The translations under genes were made by a program, and so were the position numbers. This document shows, piece after piece, positions 12,401 to 22,765 of a DNA stretch of 64,000 nucleotides. Position 1 is the stretch's first letter. Each line of letters starts with the position of its first letter. Where the stretch lies: the NCBI GenBank assembly GCA_037039925.1, contig JAXRKP010000181.1, positions 10,001 to 74,000 on the forward strand. Reading direction: 5' to 3'. This stretch comes from Doris montereyensis. Lineage: Eukaryota > Mollusca > Gastropoda > Nudibranchia > Dorididae. Below the pieces are notes generated by a model. It had not been told where the DNA came from and searched no databases. It saw nothing but the letters and a program-made list of their open reading frames with translations.

Positions 12401-15400
12401 CTTTATTTTCAGACTTAGATGAAGTTAAGACAAAAATTTTATATCATCAAAACAATTATATGAGGTACTGTTTGAAAAGTCTTCTTTCAAACCTGCTAAT
12501 TGGGAAAAATGAAAATGAGTTCAAGGAAATCCTAAAGCAGCATGTATTCAATTTATCTACTTAATTCTCTCGTCCTGAGAGCATCAGCGTACATCCATGA
12601 GTATAATTTTTAGAGGAAAAAGATCTACTTTCAACTGACAAATTCAAGCAAAGTCGATGTAATATATAGCAATTGTGATAAATTTCTTTGCTGATTTGTT
12701 TTTATAAGAAGGGCAGACGATATGAATGGAAAAGCTGAATGAATGTCTGAAAACTTAATTTTGAGTTCATCGTTCTTTTGTTCGCCAAAGACTCTGGTGC
12801 CAGTCCACTAAGAGACCTTATTTTACATATGTAGGTTGTAAATGATCCCAAAATCGTTATCATTTAAGGAAGTTTTCTACCAGAAGTGACTTATAATTGT
12901 TGAAAATTTCATTTTCTCTGTCCAGAGAGTACAAAACTCGTCCCTCTTAGTTGGCTGACGCGGTGCACATGGGTCACGCTGACCGAGATCAGCAAAGGGC
13001 CGCCAGGTAGCGTTCGTTCCCTGCTAGCTTTGCCGCACTTAACGGTAATTTATAGGTCCAATTAATCAGCTTGTATCTGGCTAAGATAGCCATCGACAAC
13101 AAATGTGAAGGCTTCCCCCAACTTTAAAGAGAGTGTTGCGATTGACTGATGAAAGAAATTTATCAAGAAGCGTTTCATTTCCACACAATCAAGGCCTCAA
13201 TTAGGTCCATCATTTCAGTATAATAACAGACATAGGGTATTAAGTAAAACGCTTTAACACAAAACTTGTACAGACGAATGACATCAAACTTTCACAAAAT
13301 AAGGACAATACATACATGTACGTACATTACATACTAAAAGATAGTTTGCATTCATCACCATGAACAGAACAATGTCGATTTGTGTAATACTCCTATAATG
13401 AGACTAACGGAAACAAACAATATCATTGAAGGAATAACTCTTAAACACAATGAAAGAAGATATGTATCACTATGTACATTTTATGTTACTTGCAGGTCGG
13501 TCTGTTTTCTAATAGTTGTGCATTCATCATGAACTTCATTCTCATTTGTAAGTTTATAATGCCTCATGCTCGTCTCTCTATCCTTGCAATTGACTAATGA
13601 CAGCTTTCCGTTCCTGTTTACGCAGCAACACATTTTGTACTGTCATATATGTGGGGTGCAATGGTGCTCTAAAAATGCTGTTTTGTGATTGTTTTGTTTG
13701 GAAAGCTTTTGTCTATACATGCTCATGTATGTGTCTATATCCTGTTGAATACCATTAATTGCATTTTCATTAATTGCCTTTGTTTATGAGATTGCTTTGT
13801 GGACTTTACTAAATGCTTTGTTGATATTGTTGAAAACTAACGCTATCATGTGTGCTTCATCAATAACTATTGGGCAATGTGCGCATGCCATTGTCTGTGT
13901 GATGATTGTTTGCGTAAGGTCTGTATAACCCTTTTCTTGTAAGTATTTATGACAGTAGTTGCCAATAAAAGATCGACTGTGGTACACCTGTGGTGTGATT
14001 CTGTGTTTGGTAAGAACCTTATCTAAGGATCATGCAATGGGACCCGATCTATGTGTGAGTTTTTCATATGTTATTTGTGATAATTTATGCTCAGTGAGTG
14101 TCCCGTACTTCTTATGTGCATGTGGCTTTATCAATGTCATTGTCACTAAAAAGAAGGCAAGTCTGATAGAGGTCAACTGTGTTTGTGTTTCGTGTGCTTG
14201 TTTCCAATAACTGCCATATTATTTTAACACCTGCCCGAGCTCTGTGAGATGAGTATCTGTCTGACATGTAATTTTGTTGTCCATGGAATGTGCTGCTGTG
14301 TCGCATATTATCACACATCACTGGCTTTCTCTTTGCCTGTTTTTATTTATTTCTTAAGTTTTTCTTTCAACATATGCGGCATAATTCACTGACGGTAAAA
14401 TGATGATTCTCTGGGGTGAGATCCATACTAGATTTATTTGAAAAAATAAGAGGGGTCAGTAAAAATCGATTGGATGAAGAAAAATCGGTTAAAAGTGATT
14501 TACGCTCAAGGAAAACATTAAATACGTACTTAACTTAGGCAAAAAAGGGAGTGAGTGGAGGAAAAACGTTATAACTTTGTAATGGTTTGTGACCGCAAAT
14601 TATTATTTTCTACAGAGTGAAGTGCAATAACCAATCTTTGAAATAAACTCATTTTCGTTAATTATGTTCACATAGTTTTTTAGCAATCAGATAAAATATA
14701 ATGACCAAAGCAACAACAAAAAAAGAAATATACATATTAAAAATGATTTGTTTTCAGAAAAGTTACAAATCCAAGAGAAATGATACTGTCACAGAGAACA
14801 GACAAGATGTTGATACTATGGTAGAAACAAAGACTGAGACAATCGGTATGAGAGAAGCACTGTTATAGCGAGATAAAATAGTGTAATTTTTTATAAAAAT
14901 CTCAACAGGGCGATCAGCTACCTGGGAATCCAGCTGACCGTGCTTGACCCCTGACACGTGGGTAATTAATGAGTTTTGTCGGTCACAACTAAGAGGGACG
15001 ATTTGCTACAGGAATTTGACGCTGTGTGTCTTTGAATAGACTTTTCATTCCCTTAAGCTGCCATATTGAACAGGTTTTATGATCAAAAAGTTGGAATAGT
15101 ATCATCCACGCCTACCTCCACACCTCAATTTCGAATATTGACCCATTCTAAAAAATCATATTTGGTATCACCCAGGGTGTGACATGCTTGTTTAATATAA
15201 TTATAAAGAAGATTCTGCGTGTTTACCCCCCCCTCCCCATTGACTCTCAACTAAAGGTTTTCAAATTGCTGTGATGAATTTTACAGACGTCCGCACATAT
15301 TGAATCAGTAACAAACAGAGTTGGCAGAAAAAGTAAGCATCTTTTTAATCTCATTTTTACCTTTTAGATGTTCTCTTCCTAACTGATCACCCGGCACCTA

Positions 15401-15664
15401 CCCATCATTCAACCTTGACTTTAGAAAGGAATTTCTAATAGTATTAAAATGTCAGCATATAATAACATTCATACAAGCCTCTATAATTATGCAAAATAAT
15501 TTAAAACATTTACATCTAAATAATATTAAAATTTAATGTAACGAGTGATCAATTTGTGTGATAAAAAAGGGGTGTCTTTAAAATTGACTATGAATTTATA
15601 TATACATACCTAACTGCTGGCATGATGATTCATTACAGTGTTGACCCAGATGTGGGAACTCCAT
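3442..15664 (-). CDS. ZFAND2B: AN1-type zinc finger protein with UIMs (ZFAND2A/B family, AIRAPL-like)
   Basis: Ten coding exons, all GT-AG and in phase: 15664-15610, 11980-11938, 11481-11430, 10898-10767, 10287-10243, 9659-9544, 8998-8900, 5725-5665, 4874-4792, 3541-3442; 786 bp, 261 aa, close to human ZFAND2B (257). The start is the MEFPHLGQHC motif at which the family begins. AN1 finger 1 has C10, C15, C25, C28, C33, H36, H42, C44. A second C/H set follows from C57/C60, and AN1 finger 2 has C100, C105, C115, C118, C123, H126, H132, C134. Two ubiquitin-interacting motifs lie near residues 204-217 and 234-247. Family members bind ubiquitin and the 26S proteasome or p97 in proteotoxic and arsenite stress. 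It lacks the C-terminal CaaX box of vertebrate ZFAND2B and ends in ...QQTVRA. A TTTTCAG shortly upstream of the ATG suggests a non-coding first exon further up. Identity is secure; the choice of 2B over 2A rests on the UIMs. Confidence 0.93.
4877..5220. repeat. 52-53 bp minisatellite in a ZFAND2 intron
   Basis: About five to six units containing ACATTATGGTCAAATAGATA. Equivalent points lie at 4892, 4945, 4997 and 5050, then the units diverge to about 5220. The array directly abuts the exon 9 splice acceptor (minus strand), and the first unit supplies its polypyrimidine tract. Confidence 0.9.
5838..6150 (+). repeat. tRNA-headed SINE (full head plus core)
   Basis: The head has an A-box-like TGGTAAATGGATAGG near 5849 and an almost canonical B box, GGTTCGAATC, at 5892-5901. 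A core at about 6035-6120 (CACCTGTTCT...CTATAGAAACCGGGATA) recurs at 27198-27290. No aminoacyl acceptor fold is apparent, so this is a SINE and not a functional tRNA. It lies in the ZFAND2 intron between exons 7 and 8. Confidence 0.75.
6151..8899. other. ZFAND2 intron, no further feature
   Basis: Intronic sequence with short CA and CT microsatellite stretches around 6800-7200 and a TAGATC-rich patch near 8310-8480. No additional coding exon is recognised. Confidence 0.5.
12938..15001. mobile_element. 2.06-kb TIR DNA transposon, superfamily unknown
   Basis: TCGTCCCTCTTAGTTG at 12938-12953 is matched exactly by its reverse complement at 14986-15001. Weaker similarity continues about 80 bp inward: both ends carry CAGGTAGC. 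The flanks (12830-12937 and 15002-15195) are two halves of one repeat that is uninterrupted at 33125-33345, so this looks like a filled site. The interior holds only broken ORFs, mostly minus strand, with no recognised transposase domain. No clear target-site duplication was found. It lies in the first coding intron of ZFAND2. Confidence 0.65.
15002..15195 (+). repeat. Right half of an interrupted dispersed repeat
   Basis: Shares TTGGAATAGTAT, TATCACCCAGGGT and ATGCTTG, in order, with 33187-33345. The left half lies at about 12830-12937. Confidence 0.65.
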
Positions 15665-17688
15665 TGCTAATACGGCTGGTAAATACTGAAAACTGATTGA
15701 TTTGTCTTAATGTACTGAACTGAAGAAGAAGGTTAATCTGTTGAATGAAAATGTACAAATATGTTCTGAATTATAGTTATGTATTTATTATTACATTTAA
15801 GTAGAAACAAAGCTTTGCATTGACTCTGATAATTCATCTCATAATTGGATATATATTTCTCTAATTTCATCAATTTGTATATATACACTCAATGGCTGGT
15901 CCATTTTAGCCGTAGAGACCGTTTTTTGTTTGTAATGGATTGTCCCCTCTTTAATTACACTGTATGAGAGGCTGCTTGGAAAAAGTTCAGTCAGGCTAAC
16001 AGGCGGATTTTTGTTTCGTGAGAAGGCTAAGTAGACTGCCAAACTCAATGCAGTACAACAAATTTTTTAAGTCAGAGCGACGATGCTGCGTTTATCTCTA
16101 TCTGGAATATGTTATGTAGACCTAGAATATCTGCTAGGCCCTACCGAATGAGTGTCAGTACCGTAGGACTTCTTGATGTGAATGTGAGACACCCATCAGA
16201 TGAACAAGGCGATTGGCATGCGACACTTGCTGACCAGTCTCCATTGTTTTGACCAAATCAAAGGCATTGCCTTAACCAATACGAACAAAAATCATGATTT
16301 TATTGATGAAGAAATCATGATGGTCTGGATTGAAGCTGAATTAGACCCAATAGCTTGATACATCAGCCACCTAGTTTTATGATCAGTACAAAAAGAAGAT
16401 TTTTTGTTTTAAATGTATAGCGCTTTGTTCCTTCTCTCTCTTAATACCTCCTCCTTCCTCATCTTTTGAGTTTGGGATTTATGCCTAAAGGTCTGATTAT
16501 GATGAATACACGTCACATAATGATTATATAGATCAGTAGGAGTATCATAGTCGTACACAACATTTAAATTTCACCGGTGAGCAAGATCCAATAATAGGTG
16601 AACATAATATGCCAAACTGTCTTTTGATATTATGAAATGTAGGGTGGGGATGGTTCAGCCTTCAGGGATTTGTGATAGATTTTATATGACAGGTAAATTT
16701 GATATTATATAGCATCTATGCAGTTTATGCAAATGAGACAACTCTATGAGCTAAATGTTTAGAAATATGGTCATAAGCAAATGAAATTCAGTAACTTTGA
16801 AATAACCTGTTAGTCTCAGTCCAATATGTCACACTGACCTTAATTACATCTAAACTGCTCATATTCAAGCAAAATGTCTGTTGTCCTAGTCTTCCCCCGA
16901 TGAAAGAGGCGGAAATGGCCAACAAATTGTAACAATTAAAAGCGACTCTTCTATTTCTTACACCAACTCTTTTTCCTCGGTTATATACCTTAGATACTCC
17001 AGACTGAATCAAGAAGGAAATACCCCACTCTCTGTACTTCTAAAACTGGAAGATGCTTTAGTACAAAATTATGTTAAACTATTCCAAAAGACTCATCAAA
17101 TCCCAACATTTTCTTAAATAATCTCCCCCTGTGATCCAAAGAGTACCTCTAGTCAAAAATAATTTATGTTCCCCAGACAGAGCCCATTTATTCAGATAAA
17201 GCCGGCATAACCCAACGTAGAGAACTCTCTAGCAGAAAAGATTCTACCCCTAGGTGTTGTGAACATACAATACATGGAATACCCTTATACAAAAAAATCA
17301 TTACATGCTCTTGGTGTCTTGATATCAGTGTAAATTAGTGCCTCTGTGGTGTGCGTGTGTGTGAAATGTTGGTGTTGGCTCGCTGAATCATTCAATTGTA
17401 TAAATCTCTTAACCATCCACCCTAATCTCTCTTCCCATTTTTAAATGAGTGACAATCCAGTCAATCAGCATCGTGTCTCTTCACCATGCCACACACACAA
17501 CTCCCCCCTCTTGCTCGCATCAAAACTGTCTTTCTTAACTGCATCAAGAAAATGCAATGTGTGGACAAGTAAGTGTAAGGCAATCACAGAACCCACACGT
17601 TGTTTCCCATGCGTGATGCGTTGGCCAAGACACTACACAATTCACCACTATCATTGTCATTGACATTGCCTTTCTGTTCACGTGGTAG
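15665..17688. other. Intergenic or 5' region of ZFAND2, nothing recognised
   Basis: No coding similarity on either strand. A possible 5' UTR acceptor for ZFAND2 lies just above the start codon. A candidate non-coding first exon could be the CpG-containing stretch at about 19262-19350 with a minus-strand CAAG/GTAAAT donor, but this is a guess. Confidence 0.35.
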
Positions 17689-17835
17689 CCCAGAGGCAAT
17701 ATGTCTGCCTCTCAATCAAAAGGTAATGGGTTGAAGCCCCGGCAGGTTGAAAAGTTTTCTCAAGTTTTTATTCTCGAGTAAAACCTATCTCCCTGGTCCA
17801 GGCGGGTGAATCGACACCTAGTTAAGTCTCTAGTT
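17689..17835 (+). repeat. tRNA-headed SINE, second family
   Basis: Head with TGGTAGCCCAGAGG as A box and GGGTTGAAGCCC as a degenerate B box. The tail, GGTCCAGGCGGGTGAATCG and CACCTAGTTAAGTC, matches the tail of the minus-strand copy at 44100-44265. Confidence 0.65.
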
Positions 17836-17857
17836 CCCATAATAATATCGGAGTGAC

Positions 17858-18760
17858 TATTTTCACCGTACGGTGAAAATATCATACCAGGCTATTTTCA
17901 CCGTATGTATCAGCCAATCAGAAGCCGGGAAAGAAACTGGAGGGACTTCATTGTATCTTTTGAAATATTGGCCAAAAGTGCATTGCAATATGTCAAGATT
18001 TGACAAGACAAGAGAATTCACAAAGAAGATGGATACTTCTTTAGACAATAAGTGTCGTATTTTATAAAGTCTGTTCAAAATCATATACATTTTTCTGATG
18101 ATGTTAAATTTACTTGACTTCTAAAGGAAAGATCTGAATCAATGAACACCCTTAAGTCTTTTACAATGTCGTTAAAAGGAATTTTACTATTGCCAAAGTT
18201 GATTAGCATACAATACAATACATACATATACACGCATATATATCACACACACACATACACCTCTTCGTTTGCACTTGACAACTGTTAATCCCTCTCTACT
18301 CCTCTCATGCTTCTGTTTCCTTTTCATTCTTCCATTATAATTCGTATAAAATATAAGAAGTAAATAATAACAGCATTTTAAAAGTAAAACACATAGAAAG
18401 GCAAAATATCACCAACATATAAAATTTAGGTATTATATAAGTTATCTAAGGGTCTAAAACATCTAGGCAACATAATATAATAATGTGACAGTTCGGTGAA
18501 AACACCCTACCAAACTTCACCTCACCGTACGGTGAAAATAGCCTACCCAACTATTATCACTGTACAGTGAAAACACCCTACCAAACGTCACGTCACCATA
18601 TGGTGAAAATAGCCTACCCAACTATTATCACCGTGCGGTGAAAACACCCTACCAAACTTCCCCTCACCGTACGGTGAAAATAGCCTACCCAACTATTATC
18701 ACCGTACGGTGAAAATAGCCTACCAGACTATTATCACCGTACGGTGAAAATAGCATCGTC
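17858..18760. mobile_element. Non-autonomous element bounded by palindrome-bearing repeats
   Basis: Two palindrome units at the left end (17863 and 17898, 35 bp apart) face the array at 18486-18747 in inverse orientation. The flanks GGAGTGACTATTTT and, reverse-complemented, GGACGATGCTATTTT are also similar, so the unit looks like a roughly 0.9-kb MITE-like element whose inverted ends are built from a satellite monomer. The interior has no recognised protein. The 75-aa minus-strand ORF at 17863-18090 is unassigned. Confidence 0.5.
18486..18747. repeat. 35-36 bp palindromic satellite, 8 units in a 71-bp dimer pattern
   Basis: The 14-mer TCACCGTACGGTGA or a variant starts at 18486 (decayed), 18522, 18557, 18593, 18628, 18664, 18699 and 18734. 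Linkers alternate between an AAAACACCCTACC type and an AAAATAGCCTACC type, giving a dimeric 71-bp higher-order period. Variant centres include CACTGTACAGTG and CACCATATGGTG, each still a perfect palindrome. Confidence 0.92.
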
Positions 18761-18819
18761 CTAATTATATTATATCTACAAGTAACCGAAAACAGAGATG
18801 AAAGATATTCATAGAAAAT

Positions 18820-19190
18820 TTTTAATCTAGATCTAGATACAATCTAGATATTTCAAAGATAACAAATCTAGAGCTAGAGTAAAATTGGATAGATTTCTTC
18901 CGTCGACCCCTAAATGCCGATACAGAGAACGAGTACAGATTTTACCCACTTTCTTTTACGCTGCTAAACCGTGAAACTACCGAACCTAAATCTAACAAAG
19001 ATCTAACTCTAGAACTAGAATCTAGATCTATCTAGATATGATCTAGACTATAAATTATAGAATTTTGATTTAGATTCTAGATCTAGATCTAGATCCAGAT
19101 CTAGATCTACAAGATAATCTAGATTCTAGATCTAGAGGCTAGAAGATATAGATTTTTGATCTAAAGATCTAGATCTAGTGTTTCAATTGT
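18820..19190. repeat. Degenerate TAGATC/TCTAGA-rich tract
   Basis: Dense, imperfect runs of the hexamer TAGATC with point changes and indels. Smaller patches of the same hexamer occur near 8310-8480, 23470-23520 and 57340-57560. Confidence 0.7.
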
Positions 19191-19809
19191 TCATCAAATA
19201 AGAATTGAGTAGAGGCGTCATTTTTTTGTTAACTCCTACGACGAAAAACACATACGATTTACCTTGTTTTTGTATTTTCGCAGTCCTACATACACTGGAA
19301 CCAACGTCGACTATGTTTATGCTTCAAGACGGAAGGTTGCAGAATAATAATGATAAACGAAATTTGAGTTCATCATTTTAATCGTGATGTGCGTATTATA
19401 AAAATATAAATTCTACATTGAATTTAAGGAACAAATTTCATTTGATTCCTCATTTCTTTAACATATATTTCTTCTTATCAACCAAAAAGAAACGATAATA
19501 GATGTAAAAATATCTGCAATGCAAAAGTTTACCTAAACAGCTAAAAATTCCTTGAAATGTTTTAATTGTTTTGTTTCTTTTTTACAAATGTTTTGTCCGA
19601 ATCAGCTAAAAATAGAACAAATAGCCGTTAGTCATAACTAATTTTAGATATAACCTCCAGAGCAATCTGGAATCATCCACCGAGTTGTAGAGGAAGAAGG
19701 AGAAGAAGAAGAAGGAGAAGGAGAAAAAGGAGAAGAATGAGACGGAAGAGAAGAAGAGAGTAGATTAACAAGAAGATAAGATAAACTTTGATCCATTTGG
19801 GACATGTGT

Positions 19810-20266
<457 letters not shown>

Positions 20267-20283
20267 AGTTCTCTCTTTCCTGT

Positions 20284-20420
20284 GTAGTTAGTTCGGTTGG
20301 TAGCACGCTTTCTTTTCATGGGGAGGCGATGGGTGCCGCCGCAGAGGTCACGGGTTCGATCCCAATGGTGGCCAGGATTTTTTTTGTCTATTCCTTGTAT
20401 TTGTCTCGTCTTTGTTCCCA
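20284..20420 (+). repeat. tRNA-headed SINE, third type
   Basis: Begins with TAGTTCGGTTGGTAGC, an A-box-like start as in several tRNAs, and has a canonical B box GGTTCGATCCC at 20353-20363. The A-to-B spacing is longer than in a tRNA, and T-rich unrelated sequence follows. It starts a few bases after the TC tract. Confidence 0.65.
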
Positions 20421-20492
20421 AGGGGCTTTCATATTATCTTGTGTCATTACCTTCACTTCCGACATGCCCCTTGCCTCACTGTTTATCTTTAT

Positions 20493-20535
20493 CTAGTAGT
20501 AGTAGTAGTAGTAGTTGTAATATTAGTAGTAGTAG
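20493..20535. repeat. (TAG)n microsatellite
   Basis: Short TAG triplet array with one TTG and one TAAT interruption. Confidence 0.85.
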
Positions 20536-20829
20536 ACAGGAACTGAATGTAGTTTATTGACATACAGGTGTTACATAACTGTAATTTATATTATGTAACT
20601 TTTATCATAACATTTTATCTGCATTTGTCAGTTCTGTAAGGAAAGAATCTAGCCATTGTTATAGATCTATGCTAATCTGAGATCAATCCATATGTTCATT
20701 GATGGTAGCTAGTTGTCATGTAAGTGGTAAGAAACAATTCATCAAATTAACTAATAATATGATTTGATCAGGGATTAATGGGATAGTGAGTCATTGGCAT
20801 TCAGTGCATTCAATGGATCTAGTTTGATG

Positions 20830-21600
20830 ACCTGAACTTGGAATTTGGAAGATGACCTCGCCCTGCTCTCCCATACCCAACAGAAGTTGCAAGATCATAC
20901 CGAAACACTAGCCTCCTATGTAGCTCATATTGGTCTCAACACCCATTCAACGAAGACTCAATTGCTGAAAATAAATAGTCAATGTAAAAACCCCCCTTAG
21001 AGATAAATACATTCACTTACATGGGCAGCGTCATCAACCAGCACGGAGGAACACATGCAGGGGTGAAAACAAGAATCAGGAAAGCAAGAGCAGTCTAAAA
21101 GTAAAAGTCGCTCAAAATATGTGGTCCCAAATAATCTCCACCAACATCAAAGTCTGCCTCTTTCATTCGAATATTAAATATGGCTTTTTATATGGAGCAG
21201 AGACCTTGAGAATAACATAAGCCCATCATTAGGAAGCTCCAGACATCTATTACGTTGCTTGCGAGTGATCCTCCGAATACACTGCCCCGACACTATCAGC
21301 AACAGAGACGTTTGGGAAAGAGTCTCCCAACGTTCGGCCGAAGACAATAAAAAGAGAAGATGGCGGTGGATAGGCCCCAGGCTGATAAAGCCTAGGAAAA
21401 TCACACTTAAGCAGGCCCTGACCTGAAATCCGCAAAGGGAAAAGAAAGAGGGGAAGACCTATGAAGACATGACAGATGACATTGTTTCTTTGAAATTGAC
21501 CCTGTCCACCGTTTCAGTGATCTCAGGGTGAATGAAGCAAAGAAGATGAGGTACGGCTAGCCAGAGCTGGAAAAGATAGCCCAGGACCATGAAAACTGGA
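20830..21600 (+). mobile_element. LINE fragment: reverse transcriptase end and C-terminal domain
   Basis: Plus-strand translation in shifting frames gives DDLALLSHTQQKLQDH, then FTYMGSVINQHGGTH, FLYGAETL and RWRWIGPRL. These are landmarks of the segment after the FADD motif in APE-type non-LTR retrotransposons. Several frameshifts and stops separate them, and the FADD region itself is disrupted (GGAAGATGAC). The copy is 5' truncated and dead. An AAGT-type microsatellite tail follows it. Confidence 0.75.
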
Positions 21601-21735
21601 GGAGCAGCTGGCCTAAGTAAGCAAGTAAGTAGATAAATAAGTAAAGAGATAAGTAAGTAAGTAAGTAGATAAATAAGTAGGAAAGAATGTATGTGGGGAA
21701 GAAAGTAGGTAAATAGGTAGGTAGGTAAGTAAGAG
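21600..21735. repeat. AAGT/AAAT-type simple repeat tail
   Basis: Tetranucleotide-rich stretch (AAGTAAGTAGATAAAT and similar) directly after the LINE fragment, consistent with a simple-repeat 3' tail that expanded. Confidence 0.7.
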
Positions 21736-21833
21736 CCATTGGCTGTGGTCAAACTTGATTCTACTAGCCCCTTTTGTTTTGCTTTCATATATTGTTGTTG
21801 ATTTAGTTTGTATTCAACAACTGAGCCAATTGT

Positions 21834-21852
21834 CCCCCCCCCCCCCCCCCCG
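21834..21852. repeat. Poly(C) run
   Basis: Nineteen consecutive C residues. Confidence 0.95.
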
Positions 21853-22295
21853 TAAAGAGAATGAAAGTGCATTCAGAATTATAATAGTAATACTATAGTA
21901 AGTAATAATAATACATGTAACAACCCAAACTGTTCTCATTTTCCTCCCCTACAATGAACAATAAAAAAAACCCATCAATGACAAACTAAACAAGATATTT
22001 GAACAATGTTAAATATTTCAAATTTAATCCAAGTGAAAATGACATTTCATGAACATTAATACTAATACAAATGTATTAGGCAGTTTCGATTGAGAGACCA
22101 CTGATTCCCAAAGAATAAATCAGTCTGAAAAGATGGATATACCAATCATAGTCACCACTAAAATGCACTTTCATCAGCAGACGCAAAAAAAAAAGATACA
22201 TTTTGAATTCAGAAAGGACATAATGTTATTAACATTAACAATAAATCAAATTCAAGTACAAGTTTTCTCTCCTGTATTGGTAAATACAATGTGGT

Positions 22296-22500
22296 GTCCA
22301 ATCATCATCATCAATGCCTCTCACCTCTGGCAGGGTATAGGCCACAACAAGCGAATTCCACTTTCCTTTGTTTGGGCTATTCTTTCAAGCTCACTCCCCA
22401 TCTCTCGTATGTCTCTGTCATCGCATCTTTTCCATGTCTCCCCTGGCCTTCCCCTGCCCCGCGTTCCTTGTGGATTCCATTGCAAGTCTGTCTGATGATG
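22296..22500 (-). mobile_element. LINE C-terminal fragment with GAT-type tail
   Basis: Minus-strand reading gives DLQWNPQGTRGRGRPGETWK and SELERIAQTKE, the conserved end of many APE-type LINE polyproteins (WNPQGKRKRGRP...LAQDR). It ends in a GATGATGAT repeat, as LINE 3' ends often do. Only the last 60 or so codons remain. Confidence 0.65.
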
Positions 22501-22599
22501 ATGTTACTTGATTTTCTTAGTGTCCAGATGGCATGCATTTCAATTTAACAGAATCTATGCATTTTGTCAGCGTGTATTTTAGTGGTGACTACTGTCAAG

Positions 22600-22765
22600 A
22601 AAAGAGGGTAAGATCGACGTATAGAGAAGTGCAGGAAGTGTGTAAAAAAAATATGAAAGAATGGTCTCAGCTGGAAAAGCATTGCCAAGGCCGGAGAGAG
22701 GTGGCAAGCTCTGGTGGAAGCCTTTATGTGCGTCCATGAACAAAAAGGATGTAACTTAAACTTTA
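22600..22765 (+). mobile_element. LINE C-terminal fragment, second type
   Basis: Plus-strand frame from about 22660 reads GLSWKSIAKAGERWQALVEA, then FMCVHEQKGC. This resembles the terminal W..A..R..WR.LV..LC block of LINE reverse transcriptases. The upstream part needs frame changes. It sits close to the minus-strand fragment at 22296-22500, in opposite orientation. Confidence 0.5.

Noticed and set aside
20284..20363. Functional tRNA gene with a canonical B box
   Set aside because: The spacing from A box to B box is too long and no cloverleaf or acceptor stem forms; treated as a SINE head.
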